The position numbers and the translations under genes were made by a program. Below the pieces are notes generated by a model. That model had not been told where the DNA came from. It saw nothing but the letters and a program-made list of their open reading frames with translations, and did not search any database. A stretch of 43,182 nt of DNA from Alphaproteobacteria bacterium (GTDB lineage: Bacteria > Pseudomonadota > Alphaproteobacteria > UBA9219): the NCBI GenBank assembly GCA_031291435.1, contig JARLJC010000248.1:1-43182 (forward strand). Direction: 5' to 3'. Positions 18,934 to 29,884 of the stretch are shown here, in pieces; position 1 is the first letter of the stretch, and the number at the start of each line of letters is the position of its first letter.

Positions 18934-19131
18934 CTATTCTTCCGTGCAGGTGCCAAAATTACTGAGGCCGGCGCGGACAGTACCGCTGCAAACCAAAGTT
19001 TTTTGCTTGGGCATCTTGTGGACGATAAAGGCGATCCCAGCTATCCCAAGGAGGACAAAGGCCCAGAAGGCGATGCGTGTGCGCCAGTCGGTTTTTTGAG
19101 GCGGACGTTTGGTTTTTGGGGCAGGAGGCAT
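18934..19131 (-). CDS. Small single-helix membrane protein, unknown
   Basis: Function not recognised. The 65-aa product starts with a Pro/Lys-rich cytoplasmic segment (MPPAPKTKRPPQKTDWRTR). One hydrophobic helix (about residues 21-38) and a 26-residue tail with two cysteines (LVCSGTVR, FGTCTEE) follow. It converges on bolA with a 5-base gap and faces away from grxD. The ATG at 19131 is preferred; a TTG at 19194 would add 21 residues with little support. No convincing Shine-Dalgarno is present, so it is a plausible but unproven gene. Confidence 0.5.
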   Translation of the reverse strand: MPPAPKTKRPPQKTDWRTRIAFWAFVLLGIAGIAFIVHKMPKQKTLVCSGTVRAGLSNFGTCTEE

Positions 19132-19267
19132 GATCGCCTGCGAAAACGGGTGAATAGGTAAAATCAGTAAAAAGCAGAATGGAGTCCCTGTCAAGAAGAG
19201 GGGATTTTAGCCTTTCCCGCCGCAGCCGGCACAGGCATAATCAAAGTGTAACCCAAGGAGAATGAAA

Positions 19268-19615
19268 ATGATCGATCCCGCAGTCGCCGAACGCATCCGT
19301 TCCGATATCTCTTCGAACGACGTGGTTCTTTATATGAAAGGAACGCCCGTATTTCCGCAATGCGGTTTTTCCGCGCAGGCGGTGCAGATTCTGTCGATGC
19401 TGGGCGTGAATTTCAAGGGCGTGGATATTCTCGCCGATCCCAGCCTGCGTCAGGGTATCAAGGATTTCAGCAACTGGCCGACCATTCCCCAGCTTTATAT
19501 CAAGGGCGAATTCATCGGCGGCAGCGATATCATGAAGGAAATGCTGCAATCGGGCGAACTGCAGAAAACGCTCGGCGAAAAAGGCGTGCCGTTCGAGAAC
19601 CGCAAAGTAGGCTGA
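19268..19615 (+). CDS. grxD: Monothiol glutaredoxin (Grx4 family)
   Basis: A CGFS-type glutaredoxin that binds and transfers [2Fe-2S] clusters with glutathione and BolA. The 115-aa protein has Lys24, the CGFS site (Cys32) and the cis-proline motif NWPTIPQLYIKGEFIGGSDI. ATG 19268 is chosen over ATG 19262 because AAGGAG ends at 19260, leaving a proper 7-base spacing. Expressed separately from bolA but adjacent to it, consistent with the BolA-Grx complex. Confidence 0.96.
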   Translation: MIDPAVAERIRSDISSNDVVLYMKGTPVFPQCGFSAQAVQILSMLGVNFKGVDILADPSLRQGIKDFSNWPTIPQLYIKGEFIGGSDIMKEMLQSGELQKTLGEKGVPFENRKVG

Positions 19616-19626
19616 GTTTTAAACGC

Positions 19627-19794
19627 TTATTTCTTCTGAGTAGAAGAGTCGTCAGGGCGGGTGAAGGAAATATTGCCGAAACCCTTCACGGCTGCCTGAC
19701 CGACGATGCGCGTGCCCGAGACCGGTTGCGTCGCGGCGTGTTCGCCGAGGCGGGTTTCATCGCGCAACGCTTCTTTTTTCACGGATACCGACAT
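19627..19794 (-). CDS. Possible small protein, unknown
   Basis: A 55-residue frame (MSVSVKKEALRDETRLGEHA...), polar, with no signal or membrane segment, ending in a Lys/Gln tail. AAGG lies 6 bases before the ATG at 19794. It converges on grxD with a 12-base gap. The composition looks protein-like, but nothing else supports it, and it may be chance. Confidence 0.35.
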   Translation of the reverse strand: MSVSVKKEALRDETRLGEHAATQPVSGTRIVGQAAVKGFGNISFTRPDDSSTQKK

Positions 19795-20242
19795 TCTTGG
19801 CCTTCGCTTTCTGGTGCGGTGCAACGTCAATGGTGCGTTGCAATACAACATACAGATTTTAGGTCAAGTTTTTCTTAAAAAACATCTTTCCCTGGGGCCT
19901 TAAGGTTAATTAATCATCAAGTACAAACAAATGGATAGGCTGTATTCCTCACCCTCGATGTGCCCCGGATTTCATTTGACTATGGTTAATGGTGCAACGC
20001 ACCAGACAAAAAGACCGAATCACGCAGGGGTATGAAAGCGGTTTTTTTGAGGCAAAGCCGGCCACCCTCAAAGCCGCAAAATTTCCTCGCCGGAAAAATC
20101 GAGAATGCTTCCTTTTTCGGCCCGCATGATCTATTAAATGGGTCCAGCCAAAAACAAGATTTAATCCGAGGCGCAGAACCTGCCAACAGCGCCGCTGGGT
20201 TTTTGTTTTTTCAATTTGTCCTACTCGTCTTGGGGTCGTTTT
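19795..20242. other. Non-coding stretch upstream of secG
   Basis: About 450 bases without a convincing gene. It contains a perfect 6-bp hairpin, TGGTGC-AAC-GCACCA near 19988-20002. A second stem, GCAACG with CGTTGC, is near 19820-19842. A Shine-Dalgarno-like GGGG lies 8 bases before the secG ATG. A weak CAGC/GCTG stem followed by TTTTTGTTTTTT (about 20183-20212) resembles a poor terminator. No tRNA-like cloverleaf was found. It probably holds the secG-pyrG promoter, but no clear -35/-10 pair stood out. Confidence 0.4.
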
Positions 20243-20590
20243 ATGCAAAATGTTCTGCTTGTCGTTCAGTTGTTGATCGCCGTGGCGCTTGTCGCGGTGA
20301 TTTTGATTCAACGCACCGCGCAGGATGGCGGCGGCCTTACCGGCGGGGGCAGTACGATGGGCGGTTTATTCACCGCGCGCGGCTCGGCCAATCTTCTGAC
20401 GCGGGCCACCGCCGTGCTCGCGACCTTGTTCATTCTCAACAGCCTGGCCTTGGGCGCGATGGCGTCCAGCCGTCACCAGACCAACAGCCTGCTCGACCAG
20501 ATCAAGCCGATGGCGCCCGTGTCGGCTCCGGCGGCGAAGGATGCCGCGCCCGCCGCGCCGTCGGTTCCCGCGGTTCCGGTCGCGAAATAA
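20243..20590 (+). CDS. secG: Preprotein translocase subunit SecG
   Basis: SecG is the small SecYEG subunit that assists SecA-driven export. The 115-aa protein has two transmembrane helices (about 3-23 and 52-72) flanking the conserved QDGGGLTGGGSTMGGLF loop, then a long Ala/Pro-rich cytoplasmic tail common in alphaproteobacteria. ATG 20243 (MQNVLLVVQLL) is chosen because the helix starts there; a longer in-frame start at 20216 adds only a polar leader. secG-pyrG adjacency is typical of this class. Confidence 0.95.
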   Translation: MQNVLLVVQLLIAVALVAVILIQRTAQDGGGLTGGGSTMGGLFTARGSANLLTRATAVLATLFILNSLALGAMASSRHQTNSLLDQIKPMAPVSAPAAKDAAPAAPSVPAVPVAK

Positions 20591-20615
20591 GTTTGTTTGT
20601 GTTGATGGCCCTTAA

Positions 20616-22265
<1,650 letters not shown>

Positions 22266-22284
22266 TTTATTATGGGGTCGGCGA

Positions 22285-22902
22285 ATGATTGAAGATATTC
22301 TTAAAGAAGATAATGGCTCTGTCCTTCTTTTCCTTTACTTGCTTCCCGGCTTTTTGGGGTCTCTAATTTACGATTACCTCGTTGAAAGAGAAAAACCCAG
22401 CAACTTCGAACGCATCATTGATGCGCTGGTTTTAACGTTTGTGAGTGTCCTGATAGTACTTATGATCTTTAAAACTGGTTCTTTCAGTAAGGATGCTGCT
22501 TCAGATATAGTTCATTTTATTGGTAATGGTGGTATTCTATACGTTGTATTATGTGCTGTAAGCCTTTCTATTATTTTTGCCATTTTAAATAACCACGACG
22601 TCATTTATTTTTGCCTTAATAAAGTGGGGCTAACATATAAGAATGGTGGCTGGGATGTATGGCAAGATACTTTTTACAAACACAGAAAATATTGGGTTTC
22701 TGTTCGTTATAAAGACGGGCGATGTTTAATAGGGTGGCCAAAATTTTATTCCCCAACGGGTAAACCACGTGAGCTTTTTATTGCTGATGCCACTTGGTGG
22801 AGGCGAGATTCTAGTGGAAAGCTCATATCCACAGATGTTTTGGGGGCTGGAGTCTACATTTGTGATTTTAGCAATGTAGAAGCAATTGAACTCTTAGAAT
22901 AG
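22285..22902 (+). CDS. DUF6338-like membrane protein
   Basis: The 205-aa protein has three hydrophobic helices (about 12-32, 44-63 and 82-102) and a soluble C-terminal domain (about 120-205) rich in Trp, Tyr and beta-strand patterns. LPGFLGSLIYDYLVEREKPS, DVWQDTFYKHRKYWVSVRYK and KDGRCLIGWPKFYS resemble my memory of the DUF6338 family, whose function is unknown; this needs a profile search. The gene is much more AT-rich than its surroundings, suggesting recent acquisition. GGGG stands 7 bases before ATG 22285, and it is followed 13 bases later by a small proline-rich gene. Confidence 0.82.
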   Translation: MIEDILKEDNGSVLLFLYLLPGFLGSLIYDYLVEREKPSNFERIIDALVLTFVSVLIVLMIFKTGSFSKDAASDIVHFIGNGGILYVVLCAVSLSIIFAILNNHDVIYFCLNKVGLTYKNGGWDVWQDTFYKHRKYWVSVRYKDGRCLIGWPKFYSPTGKPRELFIADATWWRRDSSGKLISTDVLGAGVYICDFSNVEAIELLE

Positions 22903-22915
22903 GAAGGAAAGACCT

Positions 22916-23098
22916 ATGGGGGAACAAGTTAGAAGGCCTCTTACCGAGGGAGTCGGAGTAAAACCAACGACTCAAAAACCCACTCCTCGAGGAGTGGTGA
23001 TGGTTGGGGATAGTATGACTGGGATGAAGCCAATGAGTCCGAAACCCGCCGGGTCTCCAAATCAAGGAGCATCTTCCCCCAAGCCTGCAAAGCGCTAG
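22916..23098 (+). CDS. Small proline-rich protein paired with the DUF6338-like gene
   Basis: A 60-aa basic, Pro/Lys/Ser-rich protein with no helix or membrane segment predicted. It carries repeated TQKPTPR, KPMSPKP and SSPKPAK patterns and is probably disordered. AGGAAGG lies 7 bases before ATG 22916, a strong Shine-Dalgarno. With the 13-base gap this supports translation together with the preceding membrane protein. A short Pro-rich partner could bind an SH3-like domain; that is inference. Confidence 0.65.
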   Translation: MGEQVRRPLTEGVGVKPTTQKPTPRGVVMVGDSMTGMKPMSPKPAGSPNQGASSPKPAKR

Positions 23099-23105
23099 TT
23101 TTACT

Positions 23106-23671
23106 TTAAATATGCCCCATCCGTTCGCGCTTGGTGGCGACGTAGTCTTCGTTGTGGGGATTAGTGGCGGTCCAGAGCGGGACGTGTTTGCTGACGGTGA
23201 TGCCCGCTTGTTCCAGAGCATCGATCTTGCCGCGATTATTGGTGAGCAACCGCACGCGTTTGATGCCGAAATGGTGGAGGATGGCGACGGCGGCGGCATA
23301 GCTGCGCCCGTCAGGCATGAAGCCCAGATGGATATTGGCATCGACGGTGTCGGCGCCCTGTTCCTGCAAAGCATAAGCGCGGATTTTGTTGGCGAGGCCG
23401 ATGCCGCGCCCTTCATGCCCGCGCAGATAAATCAGAATGCCGCTGCCCGCTTCGTTGATGAGTTTCATCGATTCTTCGAGCTGATCGCGGCAATCGCAAC
23501 GCAACGACCCGAGAATATCTCCGGTTGCGCATTCGGAATGCAGCCGCACGAGGCAATCGTCAACAAGCGAGCCTTTGACCAAAGCCATATGTTCCGCGCC
23601 GGCATCGTCGGTGAAGACATGCAGATCGAAATTACCATAGCGGGTCGGCAGTTTCGCCGAAGGTAGTTCCA

Positions 23672-23672
<1 letters not shown>
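23106..23672 (-). CDS. ribA: GTP cyclohydrolase II
   Basis: RibA opens GTP to 2,5-diamino-6-ribosylamino-pyrimidinone phosphate, the first riboflavin step. The 188-aa stand-alone enzyme is not fused to RibB. It has the zinc ligands Cys48, Cys59 and Cys61 (SECATGDILGSLRCDC), YLRGHEGRGIGL and the LLTNNRGKIDALEQAGI signature. ATG 23672 shares one base with the aminotransferase stop (TGATG), so translation is coupled. A GTG directly before it is an unlikely alternative. Confidence 0.96.
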
Positions 23673-24982
<1,310 letters not shown>

Positions 24983-25072
24983 CTATGCCTGTGCACAAAA
25001 ATTTTCCGGCGCGACCTGCTTGTGCTATTTAAATGCCCGCAAACGGGCCCCGTACCGAAAGAGGATGAGATC

Positions 25073-26131
25073 ATGAGCAAACTATCATCGGGCGGACAGA
25101 AAGATGTTGCTGGCCCCACCCCGCGCATCCCCGCCGGGCGTCACCTTGGCATCGACCAGTTCCGCTTTTTTGCTTTCATAGGCGTTTTCTGCATCCATTT
25201 TTATAATATGTCGGGCAAGTTCATCGACTGCGGCGCTTGCCGCCACGCGCTCATGCCATTGTCTTTCATAGGCCGTTTCGCGGTTCCGTTTTTTTTCGTC
25301 ACGGCGGGATATTACCTCAAGCTGCCCAAGAGAGGGGACAGCGCGCTCATTTTAGCTTACGCCAGACGATTGCTGGTACCCTTTCTCTTCTGGGCCATGG
25401 TTTATGTACTCTACGACATGGCCACGAACCCCGCCTTTCCTTTTGATGAGTTGCGGCATGTTGCTTATTACCGCCACGTCATCCTTTACGGCGGCCCCGG
25501 CTACCATTTGTGGTTTCTTCCCTCTTTGTTTGTTTGCATCCTGTGTGTCGATGTCTGCGCCTGCGTGATGCCGCGATTTTACGTGGCGACGACAGGACTG
25601 GTCTTATTCTTTGTCGGGCTCGCGCTGATTCCCTATGCACCTCTCCTGTTAGGTAACGGCTTTGTTTTTACGCACGACACCAGAAACGGCCCATTTTTCG
25701 GAATGTTCTTTGTAGCTGTCGGAGCCTTGTTCAAAAACAGGCTCGACGGACTCAGCCTCGGGCAAGGCATTGCCCTGTTCGCCGGCGGCATAGCGACACA
25801 GGTTTGCGAAGCGCTCTTTCTATGGCGCGTATATGGACAGGATATGCTGACCCACGATTATCTGTTCGGGGCTTTGCCAGTAGGTATCGGCGCCTTCGTT
25901 ATCGCCCTTAAATTTCCCGTATCGATGCAAAGCAGGCTGCTTGCTAAATGGGGAGGCGTCAGCCTCGGGCTCTATCTCTCTCATGTTCTATTTCTTAAAA
26001 TATGCGCGTCCTCTTTCGACAAAACGACTGCCGCCGGTTCGGTAATGATTGTGGCTTGTTCGTTGGTTTCTACCCTTGCCCTCACTTTGGGATTGGCGCG
26101 GTGGCGCATGACGCGACCGCTGGTGGCCTAG
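25073..26131 (+). CDS. Acyltransferase-3 family membrane protein
   Basis: A 352-aa polytopic protein (about ten helices) of the acyltransferase 3 type (OafA/WecH/NodX relatives), which O-acylate surface glycans or similar targets across the membrane. The first helix holds the conserved Arg/His pair (DQFRFFAFIGVFCIHFYN; Arg31, His42), followed by IGRFAVPFFFVTAGYYL and a GPGYHLWFLPSLF segment typical of the family. GAGG lies 8 bases before ATG 25073; an upstream start at 25022 is unlikely. No glycan genes are nearby, so the substrate is unknown. Confidence 0.85.
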   Translation: MSKLSSGGQKDVAGPTPRIPAGRHLGIDQFRFFAFIGVFCIHFYNMSGKFIDCGACRHALMPLSFIGRFAVPFFFVTAGYYLKLPKRGDSALILAYARRLLVPFLFWAMVYVLYDMATNPAFPFDELRHVAYYRHVILYGGPGYHLWFLPSLFVCILCVDVCACVMPRFYVATTGLVLFFVGLALIPYAPLLLGNGFVFTHDTRNGPFFGMFFVAVGALFKNRLDGLSLGQGIALFAGGIATQVCEALFLWRVYGQDMLTHDYLFGALPVGIGAFVIALKFPVSMQSRLLAKWGGVSLGLYLSHVLFLKICASSFDKTTAAGSVMIVACSLVSTLALTLGLARWRMTRPLVA

Positions 26132-26251
26132 GCTTTTCGATGCGCCCTGCGCCTTGAGGGAATCGGGCTTGCCCGAATCCGAGTCGGCGCGCAAGCTTGC
26201 CGTTCCACCGCCGCCCGTCCGGGCATACCTGTTAACTAAAAAGGTGTCAAA

Positions 26252-26953
26252 ATGGCGATCAAACTACCGGCTAAACTTACGGCTGAATTTCTCGGAACTT
26301 TCTGGCTTGTTTTCGGCGGCTGCGGCAGCGCCGTTTTCGCCGCAGCCTTCCCCGCGCTTGGCATCGGTTTTTACGGCGTCGCGCTGGCGTTCGGCTTGAC
26401 CGTGCTGACGGGGGCCTATGCCTTCGGCCCGATTTCGGGCGGGCATTTCAATCCGGCGGTTTCATGCGGCCTCGCCGTCGCCGGGCGTTTCGCATGGAAA
26501 GAATTCCTGCCTTATGTCGCGGTGCAATGCCTCGGCGCGATGGCGGCGGGTTTTGTCCTTTATCTCATCGTTTCGGGCAAAGCGGGTTTCACCACTATCG
26601 GCACATTCGCCGCCAACGGATATGACGAACACTCGCCGGGCGGGTACAGCGCTCTGTCGGGTTTCGTCGCCGAAGTGGTGCTGACGGGCTTCTTCCTGCT
26701 TGTCATTCTCGGGTCGACCGAAAAGCGCGTACCGGCGGGCTTTGCGCCGATTGCTATCGGGCTGTGCCTGTGCCTCATCCACCTGATTTCCATTCCCATC
26801 ACCAACACCTCGGTCAATCCGGCGCGTTCGCTGGGGCCGGCTGTGTTCGTGCAGGGCTGGGCGGTGAAGCAGTTGTGGCTCTTCTGGACGGCGCCATTTA
26901 TTGGCGGCGCTTTGGGCGGGCTTGTTCACCGCAAATTCCTCGCCGATAAATAA
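26252..26953 (+). CDS. aqpZ: Aquaporin Z
   Basis: A 233-aa, six-helix water channel of the MIP family. Both NPA boxes are present (67-69 in GGHFNPAVS; 189-191 in [12 protein letters not shown]). His177 and Arg192 of the selectivity filter sit in [19 protein letters not shown], as in water-specific AqpZ. AAGGTG precedes ATG 26252. A 120-base gap with a TCGGGC-TT-GCCCGA hairpin separates it from the acyltransferase. It ends at the terminator shared with rarA. Confidence 0.95.
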   Translation: MAIKLPAKLTAEFLGTFWLVFGGCGSAVFAAAFPALGIGFYGVALAFGLTVLTGAYAFGPISGGHFNPAVSCGLAVAGRFAWKEFLPYVAVQCLGAMAAGFVLYLIVSGKAGFTTIGTFAANGYDEHSPGGYSALSGFVAEVVLTGFFLLVILGSTEKRVPAGFAPIAIGLCLCLIHLISIPITNTSVNPARSLGPAVFVQGWAVKQLWLFWTAPFIGGALGGLVHRKFLADK

Positions 26954-26978
26954 AGTTTCCGGATATCAGGAGGGAAAG

Positions 26979-27008
26979 CGGCAGGCTCAGGACTGCCGTT
27001 TTTTCTTT
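26979..27008 (+). terminator. Intrinsic terminator of aqpZ, overlapping the rarA 3' end
   Basis: CGGCAG (26979-26984), an 8-base loop and CTGCCG (26993-26998) are followed by TTTTTTCTTT. It lies 25 bases after the aqpZ stop. On the opposite strand the same bases encode the last RKKKRQS residues and stop of rarA, so the T-run doubles as the lysine codons of the convergent gene. Confidence 0.8.
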
Positions 27009-28291
27009 CTCAACTCCGCCCAGTAATCCAGCCGCTTCTTGATTTCGCGCTCGAACCCGCGTTCGACCGGCGTGTAGAATTGCTCGCGCTTCATCTCGTC
27101 GGGGAAATAATTGCCGCCGGAAAAGCCTTCTTCGGTATCGTGGTCATATTCATAGCCTTCGCCGTAACCGATTTCCTTCATCAGCTTGGTCGGGGCGTTG
27201 AGGATATGTTTCGGCGGCATCAGCGAGCCATATTGCTTGGCCGAGCGCATGGCCGCCCCTATCGCCACATAGGCGGCATTCGATTTGGGCGCGGTAGCGA
27301 GATAAATCACCAGTTGGGCTATCGCCAGTTCGCCTTCGGGGCTGCCGAGGCGTTCGTATGTTTCCCATGCGGCTACGGCGATCTGGAGGGCTTGCGGGTC
27401 GGCCATGCCGATATCCTCGCTGGCGAAACGCGTCAGGCGGCGGGCGATGTAACGCGGGTCTTCGCCGCCCGCCAGCATGCGCGAGAACCAGTATAGAGCC
27501 GCGTCGCAATCGCTGCCGCGCAGGGATTTATGGAGCGCGCTGATGAGGTTGTAATGGCTCTCCTGCGCCTTGTCGTAGAGGGGGCGACGGCGCTGCACGA
27601 ATTCGGCGAGCTGCGCGGAATTTAAAATTTTTCCGGCGGGTAGAGAAAAAATTTCTTCGGCCATCACCAGAAGATAACGCCCGTCGCCGTCGGCCATTGC
27701 CTTCAACGCGGCGCGCGCATCGGCATCGAGGGGCAGGGGACGTTCATAAGTTTTCTCGGCGCTTTTCAGCAACAGTTCCAAAGCCGCCTCATCGAGCCGG
27801 TTCAGCACCAGAACCTGACAGCGCGACAACAAAGCGCCATTCAACTCGAACGAAGGATTTTCCGTGGTCGCGCCGACAAGCGTAACGGTGCCGTCCTCGA
27901 CATAGGGCAGCAGCACATCCTGCTGCGCGCGATTGAAACGGTGGATTTCATCGACGAACAGCAAGGTGCTTTGTCCGGTCGCCCGCCGCGCATTCGCGGC
28001 CTCGAAAATTTTCCGCATTTCGGCGACGCCCGAAGCCACCGCCGAAACCGGCTCGAAATACAAACCGGTGGCGTCGGCCAGCAATCGCGCAATCGTCGTC
28101 TTGCCGCAACCGGGCGGGCCCCACAAAATCAGCGAGGCGAGGCGTTTGGCGGCGACCATCCGGCCAATCGGTGCTTCCGCCGCCAGAACATGATCCTGCC
28201 CCACCACATCCGCCAGCACGCGCGGCCGCAGCCTGTCCGCCAGAGGGCGGGCGGTGGAGTTATCGAATAAAGACGGGGCAGGACGGGCCAT
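26987..28291 (-). CDS. rarA: Replication-associated recombination protein A (AAA+ ATPase)
   Basis: RarA/MgsA (Mgs1/WRNIP1 family) is a clamp-loader-like AAA+ ATPase acting at stalled replication forks. The 434-aa protein has Walker A GPPGCGKT (58-65), Walker B LLFVDEIHRF (110-119), sensor 1 around LVGATTENPS and arginine-finger region ALLSRCQV. The C-terminal tetramerisation domain contains GEDPRYIARRLTRFASEDIG. It is monocistronic, converges on aqpZ and diverges from the small gene at 28418. Confidence 0.96.
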   Translation of the reverse strand: MARPAPSLFDNSTARPLADRLRPRVLADVVGQDHVLAAEAPIGRMVAAKRLASLILWGPPGCGKTTIARLLADATGLYFEPVSAVASGVAEMRKIFEAANARRATGQSTLLFVDEIHRFNRAQQDVLLPYVEDGTVTLVGATTENPSFELNGALLSRCQVLVLNRLDEAALELLLKSAEKTYERPLPLDADARAALKAMADGDGRYLLVMAEEIFSLPAGKILNSAQLAEFVQRRRPLYDKAQESHYNLISALHKSLRGSDCDAALYWFSRMLAGGEDPRYIARRLTRFASEDIGMADPQALQIAVAAWETYERLGSPEGELAIAQLVIYLATAPKSNAAYVAIGAAMRSAKQYGSLMPPKHILNAPTKLMKEIGYGEGYEYDHDTEEGFSGGNYFPDEMKREQFYTPVERGFEREIKKRLDYWAELRKKKRQS

Positions 28292-28363
28292 GGTTTAACC
28301 AATATGGGGACAAGACGGGTCTTGCTGCAAGGGGTATGAGCAGGACTTAGGCCTGATGATGCT

Positions 28364-28391
28364 TTGACTTTCGTTGGCGACTAGCTATGGT
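28364..28391 (+). promoter_or_regulatory. Possible promoter of the 28418 small gene
   Basis: TTGACT (28364-28369), a 16-base spacer and TATGGT (28386-28391) lie about 27 bases ahead of the ATG. The -10 matches four of six consensus bases, so this is only suggestive. Confidence 0.35.
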
Positions 28392-28417
28392 TTCTCTATA
28401 AATATGGGAGGTCATGA

Positions 28418-28678
28418 ATGGATCAGATAGGCTTGATTGACACGGTTCGTGGGGTTGTTGTTTCGGGGGCCATGGCTGTATTCAGCGGGGACGTGGCAGC
28501 CCGTGGCATGGCTTCTTTTTCTACAGGGAATTTGTCCGACAAGGCGGCCATTCTTCCTGCGGCGGTCCTTTGTGGGGTCTTTACGGCCTGCGCGGCGACC
28601 ATGCTTGCGGATGCTTTTTCCGGCCACAGGCCGTCGAATTCGCGGCTGAATGGCCCCCGGCCTGAGGCAAAGCCCTGA
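28418..28678 (+). CDS. Small hypothetical protein upstream of rplM
   Basis: Function not recognised. An 86-aa product with two moderately hydrophobic stretches (about 10-24 and 45-64), rich in Ala/Val/Gly, and a basic Pro-containing tail. A good Shine-Dalgarno, GGGAGG (28406-28411), stands 6 bases before ATG 28418; ATG 28414 is out of frame. A candidate promoter precedes it and a 14-base palindrome follows it. It is likely a real gene, possibly a small membrane protein. Confidence 0.55.
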   Translation: MDQIGLIDTVRGVVVSGAMAVFSGDVAARGMASFSTGNLSDKAAILPAAVLCGVFTACAATMLADAFSGHRPSNSRLNGPRPEAKP

Positions 28679-28684
28679 ACTGAC

Positions 28685-28698
28685 GGTATTATAATACC
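28685..28698. promoter_or_regulatory. Perfect 14-base palindrome before the rplM promoter
   Basis: GGTATTATAATACC reads the same on both strands. It starts 6 bases after the stop of the small gene and 35 bases before the -35 of the rplM promoter. No T-run follows. It could be a repressor/activator operator or chance AT-rich symmetry. Confidence 0.4.
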
Positions 28699-28732
28699 AC
28701 ATCAAAAATCGACCCGTCTGGCGCGATTTTAA

Positions 28733-28761
28733 TTGACGTGCGCCCTTTCAAAACGTACAAA
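28733..28761 (+). promoter_or_regulatory. Promoter of the rplM-rpsI operon
   Basis: TTGACG (28733-28738), exactly 17 bases, then TACAAA (28756-28761), with AAGGGAG (about 28775-28781) and ATG 28788 downstream. Transcription would start near 28768, leaving a leader of only about 20 bases, too short for an L13 autoregulatory structure of the usual size. Confidence 0.7.
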
Positions 28762-28787
28762 CGCGCGACTTCGAAAGGGAGATACAC

Positions 28788-29288
28788 ATGTCCGGTAAAA
28801 TCCGCGTCGCCAAGAGCGTCCAGAGCAAGAGCTTTGCCCTGCGCCACCAAGACGTCAAGAAACAATGGGTGATCGTCGATGCCGACGGCGCCATTCTCGG
28901 CCGCCTTGCGGCGAGCATCGCCACCATTTTGCGCGGCAAGCACCGCCCGACTTACACGCCGTCGGTCGATTGCGGCGATAACGTCATCGTCATCAATGCC
29001 GAAAAGGTGCAGATGACCGGCCGCAAAGCCGAAGAGAAGAAATTCTTCTATCACACCGGCCATCCCGGCGGCATCAAGGAACGCACCCGCGCGCAAATCC
29101 TCGCCGGCGCGCATCCCGAACGCGTTATCATGAAGGCGGTTGAGCGTATGCTGCCCGAAGGTACGCTGGGCCGTGCGCAATTGACCAATCTCAAGGTTTA
29201 TGCGGGTTCCGAGCATCCTCATGCCGCACAGAATCCGGCGAAGATCGATTTCGCCGCCCGTAACGTCAAGAACAAGAAGAGGGGCTAA
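28788..29288 (+). CDS. rplM: 50S ribosomal protein L13
   Basis: L13 is an early-assembly protein of the large subunit. The 166-aa protein (E. coli 142) shows [40 protein letters not shown], and [17 protein letters not shown] followed by [16 protein letters not shown]; the extra length is at both ends. Good promoter and Shine-Dalgarno. rpsI follows after 2 bases, the conserved bacterial pair. Confidence 0.98.
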   Translation: MSGKIRVAKSVQSKSFALRHQDVKKQWVIVDADGAILGRLAASIATILRGKHRPTYTPSVDCGDNVIVINAEKVQMTGRKAEEKKFFYHTGHPGGIKERTRAQILAGAHPERVIMKAVERMLPEGTLGRAQLTNLKVYAGSEHPHAAQNPAKIDFAARNVKNKKRG

Positions 29289-29290
29289 GC

Positions 29291-29824
29291 ATGGCTACCA
29301 CGCGCAAAACATCGAGCCTCACCGGCATCAAAGCCGCCGTTAAAGAACAAGCCTCGGCCCAGGCCGCCGTCGAAACCGGCGTCGCCGCTCCCGTTGACAG
29401 CAATGAAGCCCCGGTTCACGTCAAGAAGGTCGACAAATTCGGCCGCGCCTATGCGACCGGCAAGCGCAAGAACGCCATCGCCCGCGTCTGGATCAAACCC
29501 GGCAAAGGCAAGATCACCGTCAATGGCCGCGCGGTCGAAGTTTACTTCGCCCGTCCGGTTTTGCAGATGATCGTCAACCAGCCCTTTACCGTGGCCGATC
29601 GCGCCAACCAGTTCGACGTTGATATTCTCGTCAATGGCGGCGGTTTGTCGGGTCAGGCCGGCGCGGTCAAGCACGGCATCTCGCGCGCTTTGACCTACTT
29701 CGAACCGGAACTGCGCGCGCCGCTCAAGCTCGCCAAATTCCTGCGCCGCGACTCGCGTATCGTCGAACGCAAGAAATACGGCCGCGCCAAAGCCCGTAAG
29801 CGCTTCCAGTTCAGCAAGCGTTAA
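29291..29824 (+). CDS. rpsI: 30S ribosomal protein S9
   Basis: S9 contacts P-site tRNA with its C-terminal tail. The 177-aa protein ends in the invariant [17 protein letters not shown]. The core motif [17 protein letters not shown] begins near residue 56, so there is an Ala/Val-rich N-terminal extension of about 45 residues relative to E. coli S9 (130 aa); such extensions occur in alphaproteobacteria. It is followed by a strong terminator. Confidence 0.98.
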   Translation: MATTRKTSSLTGIKAAVKEQASAQAAVETGVAAPVDSNEAPVHVKKVDKFGRAYATGKRKNAIARVWIKPGKGKITVNGRAVEVYFARPVLQMIVNQPFTVADRANQFDVDILVNGGGLSGQAGAVKHGISRALTYFEPELRAPLKLAKFLRRDSRIVERKKYGRAKARKRFQFSKR

Positions 29825-29845
29825 GAGAATTATTTTCTCGATACG

Positions 29846-29880
29846 AACGGGGGAAACGCAAGTTTCCCCCGTTTTGTTTT
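29846..29880 (+). terminator. Intrinsic terminator of rplM-rpsI
   Basis: AACGGGGGAAAC (29846-29857), GCAA tetraloop, GTTTCCCCCGTT (29862-29873), then TTTTGTTTT. A 12-bp perfect stem 22 bases after the rpsI stop makes this a textbook terminator. It also separates the operon from the convergent secreted-protein gene. Confidence 0.95.
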
Positions 29881-29884
29881 GGGG

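Noticed and set aside
19852-20215. tRNA or structured RNA gene before secG
   Set aside because: Only short isolated hairpins; no cloverleaf or known ncRNA pattern could be recognised.
20032-20240. Plus-strand open frame running into secG from 20032
   Set aside because: Different frame from secG, no ribosome site, random-looking composition.
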